In this document: positions 18,381 through 25,865 of the stretch, piece by piece
Layout of the letters: each line of letters begins with the position of its first letter
Position numbering within the stretch: position 1 is the stretch's first letter
Origin: Ardenticatena sp.
GTDB lineage: Bacteria; Chloroflexota; Anaerolineae; Ardenticatenales; Ardenticatenaceae
NCBI GenBank assembly: GCA_015487975.1
Contig: WFOS01000070.1
Location: 1-56,943, forward strand
Direction of reading: 5' to 3'
DNA length: 56,943 nt
Position numbers and translations under genes: made by a program
The notes under the pieces: model-generated
Database searches by the model: none
Told to the model about the DNA's origin: nothing
What the model saw: only the letters and a program-made list of their open reading frames with translations

Positions 18381-20605
18381 ACCGCCAACCGACGACCGAC
18401 ATTCGCCTCGCGTTGCATCTGGCATGGCTGGTGCTGGCGGCTTCCATGCTGTTGTGGAGTGGCCGCTTGCATTCCAGCGATGGCTTTGCGATGTACGCCG
18501 TCGACGATAGCCTGGTGCGTTACGGCCGCTACGACATCGAGCAACTCCACTGGATGGACATTCAACAAGGCACGTATGGGCGTGATGGTCTGCTCTACTC
18601 GCGCAAAGGCATTGGCACCAGTGTAGCAGGCCTTCCGCTCACTGTGCTGGGGTTCGTGTTGCCTGGTCTGGGCCCCGTACAAACAACGTTGCTGCTCTCG
18701 CCGCTTCTGACAGCGCTGGGCGCACTGCTGCTCTATCTTACTGCCCGCCGCGCCTTTCACCACATGCCGCGTAGAGCCGCCTGGCTGGTCACCGTGGCAT
18801 GGGCGCTTGGCAGTGTCGCCTGGCCCTACACGAAAACATTTTTCAGTGAACCGCTGGTGGCCCTCGCAACCATTGGCGCGTTCGAGCGGTTGCTGGCGTT
18901 GCGAACCACCCCACACAGTCGCCGCGCCGCCTTTGGCATTGGCGCATGGGTGGGGCTTGGCATCGTCGCACGTTCCGCACACGCCATCGTTGCGCCCTTT
19001 TTTGCCATCGCAGCCTTGCTCATCACCTGGCCACGCGAGATCTCTCCCCGCGAAGCGCTGCAACGCTGGCGGGCATTGCCATGGGGCGTCTGGTTGAGTG
19101 CAATGTGGCCATTGCTCGTTTCGCTGGTCGTCGTGCTGAGCTACAACTGGGCGCGTTTCGGCCATCCATTCGAGAGCGGCTATCTCGATTTCGAGACCTT
19201 CAGTGCCAACTGGCTGGTGGGAATCAGCGGACAACTGATTTCGCCCGGGCGCGGCTTGCTCTGGTATGTCCCGTGGCTCGTGCTTCTGCCACTGGGCATA
19301 CGTGCCGCCTGGCGACGCGCACCATACGGCACGTTCGTGGCCCTGGGCACCTTCCTCACGTATGTTTTGTTGTATGGCAAGTGGTACATGTGGAGCGGTG
19401 GCTCAGCGTGGGGGCCTCGTTTCCTTGTGCCCACCGTGCCATTGCTCGCATGGCTCGCCACGCCGATTGCCGCCCGCCGACCGCGTCTGTTCGGCCTCTT
19501 CCTCGTGCTGGGCATTGGCGTGAACACCGTTGGCATGTTGTGGGATTTCGATATTCACGAAGCCTGGTTGGCCAATTTGGGATTCGAACCGTACGCCCTG
19601 CCCACATTCTTTCAGGTCCGCTATGCGCAAATTCCCAACATGGTGCGGCTCGGACTGCATGCTCCCTTGGACGTTGCCTGGATGCCAACCACGCAGGTAC
19701 ATTTCCCCACGCTGCTTGCGGCGCTCACCGTCGCTGGGCTGGCGTTCGCCACCGCCGTGGCAACATTGACACGCCCCTGGCGCTCCATCGCAGGGGGTGG
19801 CATGCTCGTCATCCTCGCCACGTGGGGACTGCTCTGGCAGGCGCATGTGGCACAATCGCCCACCTACGCCGCTGTGGCCAACACCATCGAACAGATGCCC
19901 GCATCGCGCCTGCGCATCTGGCAAGATGGGCCGCCAGGCACGGAACGCTTCTTGAACCACTATCGCGGGCGGGCACCCATTTTGGGAACCAATGTAGCGT
20001 CGGGCGAGCTGCCGACACTGGAAGCCACGCGCGTGTTCGACCAGGTCGAAGACTCTCGTGCGCTCTGGATTGTGAGTGATGGTCCTTCGCGGCTGGCCAA
20101 TGCGCTCGATCAGGTGGCATCCACGCGCAAAGCGTTCGTGGATGAAATCGTCTTCGACGACGTGCGGGCCACCTTCTACTTCGACAGCACCACCTGGCAA
20201 GCTGCGCAGGCCGATATACCGCTTGCGTTGGATGGTGTTCCCATCCTGCATCTGCGTTCGATCGCCTTCACCCCCACACCTGACCTCGGGATAGCAGGTG
20301 TGCGCTTGACCTGGCAGGTACTCCACGCCCCTGGCGAACCGGTGCAGACGTTCGTCCACATCTTCGATGCCCAAGGAGAAAAGGTCGCTCAGCGTGATAG
20401 CGCGGCCCAAAATGGCTGGCGCTCGGCAGAAACGTGGCAGGTTGGGGAGGTCATCACGGATACGTTGGCAGTGCGCGTAGACTCGCTGCCCCCGGGCACG
20501 TACAGCCTGGTCGTGGGGTTCTACCGCTTGCGCGACATCAGCCCCTTGACAACGCCCGATGGCGCGGGTAGCCTCACGGTAGGCACACTCACCATCACCC
20601 CATGA
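18377..20605 (+). CDS. Large GT-C-like membrane protein with C-terminal soluble domain
   Basis: A 742-residue protein with some twelve to thirteen transmembrane helices in residues ~10-490 and a soluble region of ~240 residues after them. The first loop carries the acidic pattern YAVDDSLVRYGRYDI, and the loop WPYTKTFFSEPLV follows; both fit GT-C membrane glycosyltransferases. The C-terminal half is beta-rich (LRLTWQVLHAPGEPV, VHIFDAQGE, YSLVVGFYRL) and resembles a carbohydrate-binding or immunoglobulin-like module facing outside. It overlaps the preceding gene by 4 nt. The MNT/HEPN genes start 30 nt after its stop on the same strand. Confidence 0.68.
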   Translation: MNRQPTTDIRLALHLAWLVLAASMLLWSGRLHSSDGFAMYAVDDSLVRYGRYDIEQLHWMDIQQGTYGRDGLLYSRKGIGTSVAGLPLTVLGFVLPGLGPVQTTLLLSPLLTALGALLLYLTARRAFHHMPRRAAWLVTVAWALGSVAWPYTKTFFSEPLVALATIGAFERLLALRTTPHSRRAAFGIGAWVGLGIVARSAHAIVAPFFAIAALLITWPREISPREALQRWRALPWGVWLSAMWPLLVSLVVVLSYNWARFGHPFESGYLDFETFSANWLVGISGQLISPGRGLLWYVPWLVLLPLGIRAAWRRAPYGTFVALGTFLTYVLLYGKWYMWSGGSAWGPRFLVPTVPLLAWLATPIAARRPRLFGLFLVLGIGVNTVGMLWDFDIHEAWLANLGFEPYALPTFFQVRYAQIPNMVRLGLHAPLDVAWMPTTQVHFPTLLAALTVAGLAFATAVATLTRPWRSIAGGGMLVILATWGLLWQAHVAQSPTYAAVANTIEQMPASRLRIWQDGPPGTERFLNHYRGRAPILGTNVASGELPTLEATRVFDQVEDSRALWIVSDGPSRLANALDQVASTRKAFVDEIVFDDVRATFYFDSTTWQAAQADIPLALDGVPILHLRSIAFTPTPDLGIAGVRLTWQVLHAPGEPVQTFVHIFDAQGEKVAQRDSAAQNGWRSAETWQVGEVITDTLAVRVDSLPPGTYSLVVGFYRLRDISPLTTPDGAGSLTVGTLTITP

Positions 20606-20635
20606 ACGCGGTTCGTTGCCCAAGAGACGATTGGA

Positions 20636-21013
20636 ATGCGCTATCCACCTTCACCCGAACAACTGGCACGCTACCGCGAAACGCACCGCAAGCGGCGCGA
20701 GGCACGGGCCCGCGCGCTGGCCGCACGGCGCGAACGGGCCTGGGCTGAGGCACGGAAGGCCGCTCGGCTGCTCAAGGAGGAATTTGGCGCCACGCGCGTG
20801 GTGCTCTTCGGTTCACTGGCGCGCGAGGGTGGCCGCTTCTTCGACGAGCGCTCCGACATCGATCTGGCGGTGTGGGGAATCGCACCACGCCGTTTTTTCG
20901 TTGCTTGGGCAGCCGTCGAGGCGCTCGGCGAAACGCCCTTCGACCTGGTGGACGGTGCGTTGGCTTCGCCGACATTGCGAGCCGTGATTGAATCGGAAGG
21001 AGTGGAATTGTGA
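20636..21013 (+). CDS. MNT-type nucleotidyltransferase 1 (antitoxin-like)
   Basis: A 125-residue minimal nucleotidyltransferase of the polymerase-beta fold. An arginine/alanine-rich helix (~10-47) precedes GS at residues 59-60 in VVLFGSLARE and the metal-binding pair D74-I-D76 in ERSDIDLAVWG. Members act as antitoxins by AMPylating the HEPN toxin encoded next to them. The stop codon overlaps the GTG start of the HEPN gene. Residues 5-80 are nearly identical at the DNA level to MNT protein 2, while the C-terminal 45 residues differ, which may mark the partner-specific part. Confidence 0.85.
   Translation: MRYPPSPEQLARYRETHRKRREARARALAARRERAWAEARKAARLLKEEFGATRVVLFGSLAREGGRFFDERSDIDLAVWGIAPRRFFVAWAAVEALGETPFDLVDGALASPTLRAVIESEGVEL
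20650..20877 (+). repeat. 228-bp direct repeat, copy 1 (inside MNT 1)
   Basis: Matches 21500-21727 at 226 of 228 positions (differences at 20677 and 20731, both C here and T in copy 2). Copies are 850 bp apart. The block covers the helical extension and the GS...DxD catalytic core and stops abruptly after the TGTGGGG that follows the DxD codons. Confidence 0.97.
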
Positions 21014-21489
21014 TCTACGGCGCGTTGGCGGCGCGCCTGCGCCGTGAGTTGGAAGAATTGACCCACGTGGTGCAACGAGTGCAAGCCCGCGCGGAGGCGA
21101 CACGCCGCCACCCGGAAGAGGAAGCGTATCTGGAAGGCACGGCGCTCAACGTTCATGCCTTCTACACTGGCGTGGAGCACATGCTGGAGGACATCGCCCG
21201 CACGGTTGACGGAGAACTTCCCTCTGGCGGCGACTGGCACCGTCGCCTGCTGGTGCAAATGGCCGCCGAAATACCGGATGTGCGACCGCCCGTTCTCTCG
21301 GCGGAGACGTATGCGTGTCTCGACGCCCTGCGCACCTTTCGCCACGTCATCCGCAACGTTTACACTTTCAACCTCGACGCCGAGCGCGTTCTGGCACTGG
21401 CCGAGCAGGTGCCTCGCTGTTTCGAGACCCTGCGGGCCGATCTGGACGCCTTTTTGGATGTGCTGATCCGAATTGGCGAGGAAACATGA
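21010..21489 (+). CDS. HEPN/HepT-like protein 1 (toxin-like)
   Basis: A 159-residue helical protein of the HepT-like group. ALNVHAFYTGVEHMLEDIA in the first half and LRTFRHVIRNVYTFNLD at ~114-130 hold the basic-histidine cluster (RxxRHxxRxxY) expected at the RNase site of this subgroup; the layout differs from the RX4HXY of classical HepT. It begins with a GTG overlapping the MNT stop (GTGA) and ends overlapping the next MNT start (ATGA). Role inferred from pairing: a ribonuclease toxin silenced by the MNT partner. Confidence 0.78.
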   Translation: MIYGALAARLRRELEELTHVVQRVQARAEATRRHPEEEAYLEGTALNVHAFYTGVEHMLEDIARTVDGELPSGGDWHRRLLVQMAAEIPDVRPPVLSAETYACLDALRTFRHVIRNVYTFNLDAERVLALAEQVPRCFETLRADLDAFLDVLIRIGEET

Positions 21490-21866
21490 GCCAACCGCTT
21501 TCACCCGAACAACTGGCACGCTACCGTGAAACGCACCGCAAGCGGCGCGAGGCACGGGCCCGCGCGCTGGCCGCACGGCGTGAACGGGCCTGGGCTGAGG
21601 CACGGAAGGCCGCTCGGCTGCTCAAGGAGGAATTTGGCGCCACGCGCGTGGTGCTCTTCGGTTCACTGGCGCGCGAGGGTGGCCGCTTCTTCGACGAGCG
21701 CTCCGACATCGATCTGGCGGTGTGGGGCATGGGGTGGCGCGACGTGTTGCGCGCCTGGAGCCGTCTCAACGCGCCCCCCTTCGAGTTCGCCTTCGACGTG
21801 ATGCTCATCGAGGACGCCCGCCCCGCCCTGCGCGAACGTATCGAATGCGAGAGGGTGGACCTATGA
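21486..21866 (+). CDS. MNT-type nucleotidyltransferase 2 (antitoxin-like)
   Basis: A 126-residue paralogue of the protein at 20636-21013. The first ~80 residues are the same except at the very N-terminus, with LFGSLARE and ERSDIDLAVWG conserved; the tail (FEFAFDVMLIEDARPAL) is unrelated in detail. The ATG overlaps the preceding HEPN stop and the stop overlaps the following HEPN start. The near-identical DNA block (226 of 228 bases) next to clearly diverged partners points to recent duplication or gene conversion confined to the catalytic half. Confidence 0.85.
   Translation: MSQPLSPEQLARYRETHRKRREARARALAARRERAWAEARKAARLLKEEFGATRVVLFGSLAREGGRFFDERSDIDLAVWGMGWRDVLRAWSRLNAPPFEFAFDVMLIEDARPALRERIECERVDL
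21500..21727 (+). repeat. 228-bp direct repeat, copy 2 (inside MNT 2)
   Basis: Partner of 20650-20877. Recombination between the copies would delete one HEPN gene exactly and leave a hybrid MNT fused in frame, so the locus is prone to contraction or expansion. Confidence 0.97.
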
Positions 21867-22354
21867 CCGGGACACTCTTGGCAGGCCTCATTCGAGAGAC
21901 CATCGCGGATGTGGAACGCACCGTTGCGCGTGCCGAGGCGGCCATGCAAAAGGCCCAACGGACGGGTGACGACATGTACTTGGACGCCGCAGCCGTCAAC
22001 CTCCACATCTTCTACACTGGGTTGGAACACCTCTTCGAAACGATTGCCCGCGAGATAGACGGCTCGCTCCCCAGCGGACCGCCCTGGCATACCGACTTGT
22101 TGCGTCAGATGGCCGCCGACGTTCCCGGCGTACGTCCTGCTGTCCTCTCGCGTGCCAGCCGTGACTCTCTCGAGGAGTATCGCAGCTTTCGCCACGTGGT
22201 GCGCCACATCTACATGTTCAATCTGCACTCAGGACGAGTGCGACTGCTTGTTTCAGAACTCCGCGCCTGTTTCAAGCGTGTACGGGCCGACCTGAAACGG
22301 TTTGCCGAGGTCATTGCCCGCATAGACGATGCCGACCAAGCAGACGGAGAATAG
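21863..22354 (+). CDS. HEPN/HepT-like protein 2 (toxin-like)
   Basis: A 163-residue paralogue of HEPN protein 1, sharing AVNLHIFYTGLEHLFETIAR and SFRHVVRHIYMFNLHSGR but diverged elsewhere. The basic-histidine cluster (RHxxRHIY) is intact. Its ATG overlaps the MNT 2 stop. Threonine synthase starts only 3 nt after its stop, so the toxin-like gene and a biosynthetic gene are probably on the same transcript. Confidence 0.78.
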   Translation: MTGTLLAGLIRETIADVERTVARAEAAMQKAQRTGDDMYLDAAAVNLHIFYTGLEHLFETIAREIDGSLPSGPPWHTDLLRQMAADVPGVRPAVLSRASRDSLEEYRSFRHVVRHIYMFNLHSGRVRLLVSELRACFKRVRADLKRFAEVIARIDDADQADGE

Positions 22355-22357
22355 CCT

Positions 22358-23635
22358 ATGTCCGATACGACAGCATACGGCGCCATCATCGGCCTGCGGT
22401 GCCTCATCTGCGGCGCAGAATACGCCCCAGACGCCGTGCGCTACGTCTGCCCTCACCACGGCACCGAAGGCATCCTCGACGTGGTGTACGATTACGCCGC
22501 CATTGCCGCCCGCACCGACCGCGATACGCTGGCGGCCAGCCAATGGCGCACCATGTGGCGCTATCTTCCCCTGCTTCCGGTTGCCGAACCACGCTTCATC
22601 CCCCCGCTCGACGTAAGCTGGACGCCGCTCTACCATGCCAGGCGCTTGGGCGATGCACTGGGCCTGCCCCACCTCTGGGTGAAGGACGATGGGCGCAACC
22701 CGACCGCCTCGTTCAAGGACCGTGCCAGTGCCCTCGCGGTCGTCAAAGCGCAGGAAGTTGGTGCACGGACCATCACCACGGCCAGCAGTGGCAACGCTGC
22801 CGCTGCGTTGGCCGGTATGGCCGCCAGCATCGGGCTGGAAAGTGTCATTTTCGTGCCTGCCAGCGCCCCACAAGCCAAAATCGCGCAACTGCTCATCTAC
22901 GGTGCAACGGTTGTGCTCGTTGAGGGCACCTACGATCAGGCGTTCGATCTCTGCATCGAAGCCGCCGACCGGCAAGGGTGGTACTGCCGCAATACCGCGT
23001 ACAACCCCTACATGACCGAAGGCAAGAAAACGGCCGCCTACGAAATTGCCGAACAGTTGGGGTGGGAAGCACCCGACCGCGTTTTCGTGGCCGTTGGTGA
23101 CGGCTGCATCATCGGTGGCTTGCACAAAGGGTTTGCCGATTTGCTCGCACTGGGGTGGATCGAACGTATGCCCCGCCTGATGGGCGTGCAGGCCGAAGGG
23201 AGCGCCGTGCTCTACGAAGCCTGGCAGCGTGGAACGACCGAAATTCGCCCCATTGTGCCCCACACGATCGCCGACAGCATCAGCGTCGGCGTGCCGCGCG
23301 ACCGGTTGAAAGCCCTGCGTGCTGTGCGCGAAACCGATGGTGCGTTCGTCGCCGTTTCCGACCAGGACATTCTGGCCGCCATGCGCGACCTCGCCCGCCT
23401 GACGGGCGTCTTTGCCGAACCGGCCGCGGCAACGGCGTTGGCTGGTCTGCGCCGTGCTCTGGCCGATGGAATGGTGCAACACGATGAGCGCGTGGTGATT
23501 GTCGTCACCGGCAACGGGCTGAAAGACATTCCTGCTGCCATGCGCGCTGTGGAAGACGAGAGGCAAGCGGTGCGCCTGCAACCGACCACCGATGCGCTCG
23601 ATACGTGGTTGAGAGCACAGAATCACCTCGCATGA
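22358..23635 (+). CDS. thrC: Threonine synthase
   Basis: A 425-residue PLP enzyme converting O-phosphohomoserine to threonine. The N-terminus has a small zinc-ribbon-like region (CLICGAEYAPDAVRYVCPHH) found in many archaeal-type and Chloroflexota threonine synthases, then NPTASFKDRAS with the PLP lysine, TASSGNAAAALAGMAA for phosphate binding and GDGCIIGGLHKGF. Length is normal. It follows HEPN 2 by 3 nt without a recognisable promoter of its own, so it probably depends on transcription through the toxin-antitoxin-like genes. Confidence 0.9.
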   Translation: MSDTTAYGAIIGLRCLICGAEYAPDAVRYVCPHHGTEGILDVVYDYAAIAARTDRDTLAASQWRTMWRYLPLLPVAEPRFIPPLDVSWTPLYHARRLGDALGLPHLWVKDDGRNPTASFKDRASALAVVKAQEVGARTITTASSGNAAAALAGMAASIGLESVIFVPASAPQAKIAQLLIYGATVVLVEGTYDQAFDLCIEAADRQGWYCRNTAYNPYMTEGKKTAAYEIAEQLGWEAPDRVFVAVGDGCIIGGLHKGFADLLALGWIERMPRLMGVQAEGSAVLYEAWQRGTTEIRPIVPHTIADSISVGVPRDRLKALRAVRETDGAFVAVSDQDILAAMRDLARLTGVFAEPAAATALAGLRRALADGMVQHDERVVIVVTGNGLKDIPAAMRAVEDERQAVRLQPTTDALDTWLRAQNHLA

Positions 23636-23653
23636 CTGAGTACCAGGAAAAGT

Positions 23654-23682
23654 TTGATATTCGTTCTCGAAGAGCATACAAT
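23654..23682 (+). promoter_or_regulatory. Promoter of the coiled-coil gene
   Basis: TTGATA (23654-23659), 17-nt spacer, TACAAT (23677-23682), followed by AAAGGAG and the ATG at 23720. It marks the start of a new unit after threonine synthase. Confidence 0.6.
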
Positions 23683-23719
23683 TCACGCAAGCGGGCTCGA
23701 TAGATGAAAGGAGTATGGG

Positions 23720-24928
23720 ATGGGCTTTCGGGTCAAATTGCTTCGCGCGCTCGAGAAGATGGACCCCACTTCACGAGAGGCGTTCTTCTTGTTGCTGGAA
23801 GAACTCGAAGAGCAATGGCGACAATTGGACCAACAAGTTACGAAGACGGAATTCAACGAACTCAAACAGGTTGTCGCCGATCTCGCCGAAGCGCAGAAGC
23901 GCACCGAGATCAAAATTACCGAATTGGTCGAGGCGCAGAGTCGCTTGGAAGCAACCGTGGCCGAGCTGGCCGAGGCACAGAAACGCACCGAAGCGCGCCT
24001 CGACCGCCTGGAAGTGGTCGTTGCTGAGTTGGCCGAGGCACAGAAGCAGACAGAAATCAAGATCGCCGAATTGACCGAGGCGCAGAAACGCGCCGAAGCG
24101 CGCATCGAGCGCTTGGAAGTGGCCGTCGCTGAGTTGGCCGAGGCGCAGAAGCGGACGGAAATCAAGATCGCCGAATTGACCGAGGCGCAGAAACGCACCG
24201 AAGCGCGCCTCGAGCGCTTGGAAGCAACCGTGGCCGAGCTGGCCGAGGCACAGAAGCAGACGGAAATCAAGATCGCCGAATTGACCGAGGCGCAGAAACG
24301 CACCGAAGCGCGCCTCGACCGCCTGGAAGTGGTCGTTGCTGAGTTGGCCGAGGCACAGAAGCAGACGGAAATCAAGATCGCCGAATTGATCGAGGCGCAG
24401 AAACGCATCGAAGCGCGCCTCGAGCAGGCAGAAGCACGCCTCGACCGCTTGGAAGTGGCCGTCGCCGAGTTGGCCGAGGCGCAGAAGCGGACGGAAGAAG
24501 AATTGCGCCAGCTCATTGCGGAACACCGTGTGACGCGCGAACGCGTGGAAGGCGTCTCCAATGCTGTGGGATATACGCTGGAAGATCGCGCCATTCGCAC
24601 GTTGCCGACGCTGCTGCACGAGGAAGGAATCGAAGTCGAAGGGCGACTCGTCCGCCGCTACATGCGGGTTGGCTCGCGAGAACGCCAACTCAACATTTTC
24701 GGCTATGGTTGGCACAATGGACAGCGCGTGCTGATCGTTGGCGAATCCAAGGTGCGTCCATCACGCAAGGAGATTCGACGTTTTCTGGATTTGGTCGAGG
24801 AATTGCAGGCGCAAGAAGGAATACCGGTGGTGCGCCTCTTCGTGGCGTATGATTTTCCTCCGAGCATCGAGACATACCTACGCGAACATGATATTCGGCC
24901 AATCTGGTCGTACGAATTGCCATTGTAA
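23720..24928 (+). CDS. Long coiled-coil protein with nuclease-like C-terminal domain (DUF3782-like)
   Basis: A 402-residue protein. Residues ~30-270 are one long heptad coiled coil made of near-identical units ([21 protein letters not shown]). Residues ~275-402 form a compact domain with ALEDR-like and [16 protein letters not shown] elements, resembling the PD-(D/E)xK-fold domain of DUF3782-type proteins often misnamed chordopoxvirus fusion proteins. The ExK half (G-E-S-K, 341-344) is clear; the preceding acidic position reads QLNIFGYG, with Asn where Asp is usual, so catalysis is uncertain. AAAGGAG is 6 nt before the ATG and a good promoter precedes it. Function unknown; it sits between MNT/HEPN modules. 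Confidence 0.8.
   Translation: MGFRVKLLRALEKMDPTSREAFFLLLEELEEQWRQLDQQVTKTEFNELKQVVADLAEAQKRTEIKITELVEAQSRLEATVAELAEAQKRTEARLDRLEVVVAELAEAQKQTEIKIAELTEAQKRAEARIERLEVAVAELAEAQKRTEIKIAELTEAQKRTEARLERLEATVAELAEAQKQTEIKIAELTEAQKRTEARLDRLEVVVAELAEAQKQTEIKIAELIEAQKRIEARLEQAEARLDRLEVAVAELAEAQKRTEEELRQLIAEHRVTRERVEGVSNAVGYTLEDRAIRTLPTLLHEEGIEVEGRLVRRYMRVGSRERQLNIFGYGWHNGQRVLIVGESKVRPSRKEIRRFLDLVEELQAQEGIPVVRLFVAYDFPPSIETYLREHDIRPIWSYELPL
24023..24463 (+). repeat. Tandem 105-bp repeats coding for 35-residue coiled-coil units
   Basis: Residues 102-136, 137-171 and 172-206 are successive 35-residue units (five heptads: a 14-residue TEIKI half and a 21-residue EARLDRL half). The fourth (207-248) carries an extra heptad, EQAEARL. 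Shorter related units lie before and after. The DNA is conserved well beyond the need of the protein code, so the array is recent and likely to vary in copy number. Confidence 0.9.
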
Positions 24929-24937
24929 TCCTTGTCG

Positions 24938-25396
24938 ATGGTGTCTCTCTCAATGGTTGTGGACGCACTTGCACACCTAGCAACCCAATACGACCTCATC
25001 GCTCTCTACGCCTTCGGAAGTCGCGCCGAAGAAGCCGCCGCCGTCGTGCGGGGCGAGCAGGTACACCTGCGGCGCGACACGCCATCCGACCTAGACATCG
25101 GCGTGGTGCCGCGCATGGGGCGGCGGCTCTCGCTGGAGGAGAAGGTCGAGTTGGCCCTGGCGCTGGAAGACCTGTTCGACGTGCCGCGCGTGGACCTGGT
25201 CGTCGCGCCGGACGTTTCCATCTGGTTGGCGGTGGACATCGTGCGGGGCGAGCTGCTCTACACCCCTGACCCGGACGCCGAAGCCGAATACCAACTCTAC
25301 GTGCTGGCGCGCGCCAACGACCTCTACCCCTGGTATCGTGAGGCCATCGAGCAGTTCAAGAAAGAGGGCATCTTCGGAAAAGGGGAGAACGAGTGA
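24938..25396 (+). CDS. MNT-type nucleotidyltransferase 3 (MntA-like antitoxin)
   Basis: A ~152-residue minimal nucleotidyltransferase with ALYAFGSRAEE (GS at 27-28) and SDLDIGV (D51, D53). The spacing between GS and DxD is about 22 residues, longer than the usual ~10-13, because of an inserted VVRGEQVHLRRD segment. C-terminal VDLVVAP follows, as in MntA proteins. Start uncertain: ATG at 24938 or 24953, neither with a strong ribosome site. Its stop overlaps the GTG start of the HepT gene. Not closely related to MNT 1 and 2, so it was acquired separately. Confidence 0.85.
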   Translation: MVSLSMVVDALAHLATQYDLIALYAFGSRAEEAAAVVRGEQVHLRRDTPSDLDIGVVPRMGRRLSLEEKVELALALEDLFDVPRVDLVVAPDVSIWLAVDIVRGELLYTPDPDAEAEYQLYVLARANDLYPWYREAIEQFKKEGIFGKGENE

Positions 25397-25851
25397 CGCC
25401 CGGTACAATTCGCGCCAAAGTTGTGCGCGAGCGCTTGTTGTGGATCGCCGACATGGTTGCCCACATTCGCGCCTTGCCGCTGGATACACCGGATGCGTTC
25501 TTGCAGACGCTACATGCCCCGGCGGCGGCCGAATCCTACCTGCGCCGCGCGCTTGAAGCCCTCTTCGACCTGGGACGGCATATTCTTGCCAAAGGGTTTG
25601 CCCGCGCGCCCCAAGAATACAAAGCGATTGCCGACGGGTTGCACGCGGTGGGGATTCTCACCGAAGAAGAACGTGCGTTGCTGCGCATGATGGCCGGCTA
25701 CCGCAATCGGCTGACGCACTTTTATAGTGATGTGACACCTGAAGAGCTGTATCGCATCTGCACGGAACACCTTGACGATATCGAACGTATGGCACGCCAC
25801 TTGGAGATGTGGTTGCGCGAGCATTCAGCCTATCTCGACGACCAGTTTTGA
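25393..25851 (+). CDS. HepT-like ribonuclease toxin (DUF86 HEPN)
   Basis: A 152-residue all-helical HEPN protein with the complete active-site motif RX4HXY: R104-N-R-L-T-H109-F-Y111 in GYRNRLTHFYSDVTPEELY. In the MntA-HepT system known from Shewanella, the partner nucleotidyltransferase AMPylates the tyrosine of this motif and blocks RNase activity; Tyr111 is the matching residue here. Start is a GTG that overlaps the MNT stop (GTGA). Fourteen nt separate it from the following PLP enzyme. Confidence 0.9.
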   Translation: MTPGTIRAKVVRERLLWIADMVAHIRALPLDTPDAFLQTLHAPAAAESYLRRALEALFDLGRHILAKGFARAPQEYKAIADGLHAVGILTEEERALLRMMAGYRNRLTHFYSDVTPEELYRICTEHLDDIERMARHLEMWLREHSAYLDDQF

Positions 25852-25865
25852 ACAAGGAGCAGCCT

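Noticed and set aside
20636-22354. Possible CRISPR or IS-mediated duplication around the 228-bp repeats
   Set aside because: Only two copies, no short regular repeats and no terminal inverted repeats or transposase; the repeat coincides with coding domain limits.
23683-24715. Long antisense frames opposite the coiled-coil gene
   Set aside because: They arise from the repetitive GAG/GCG-rich coding sequence; the plus strand has the promoter, ribosome site and recognisable C-terminal domain.
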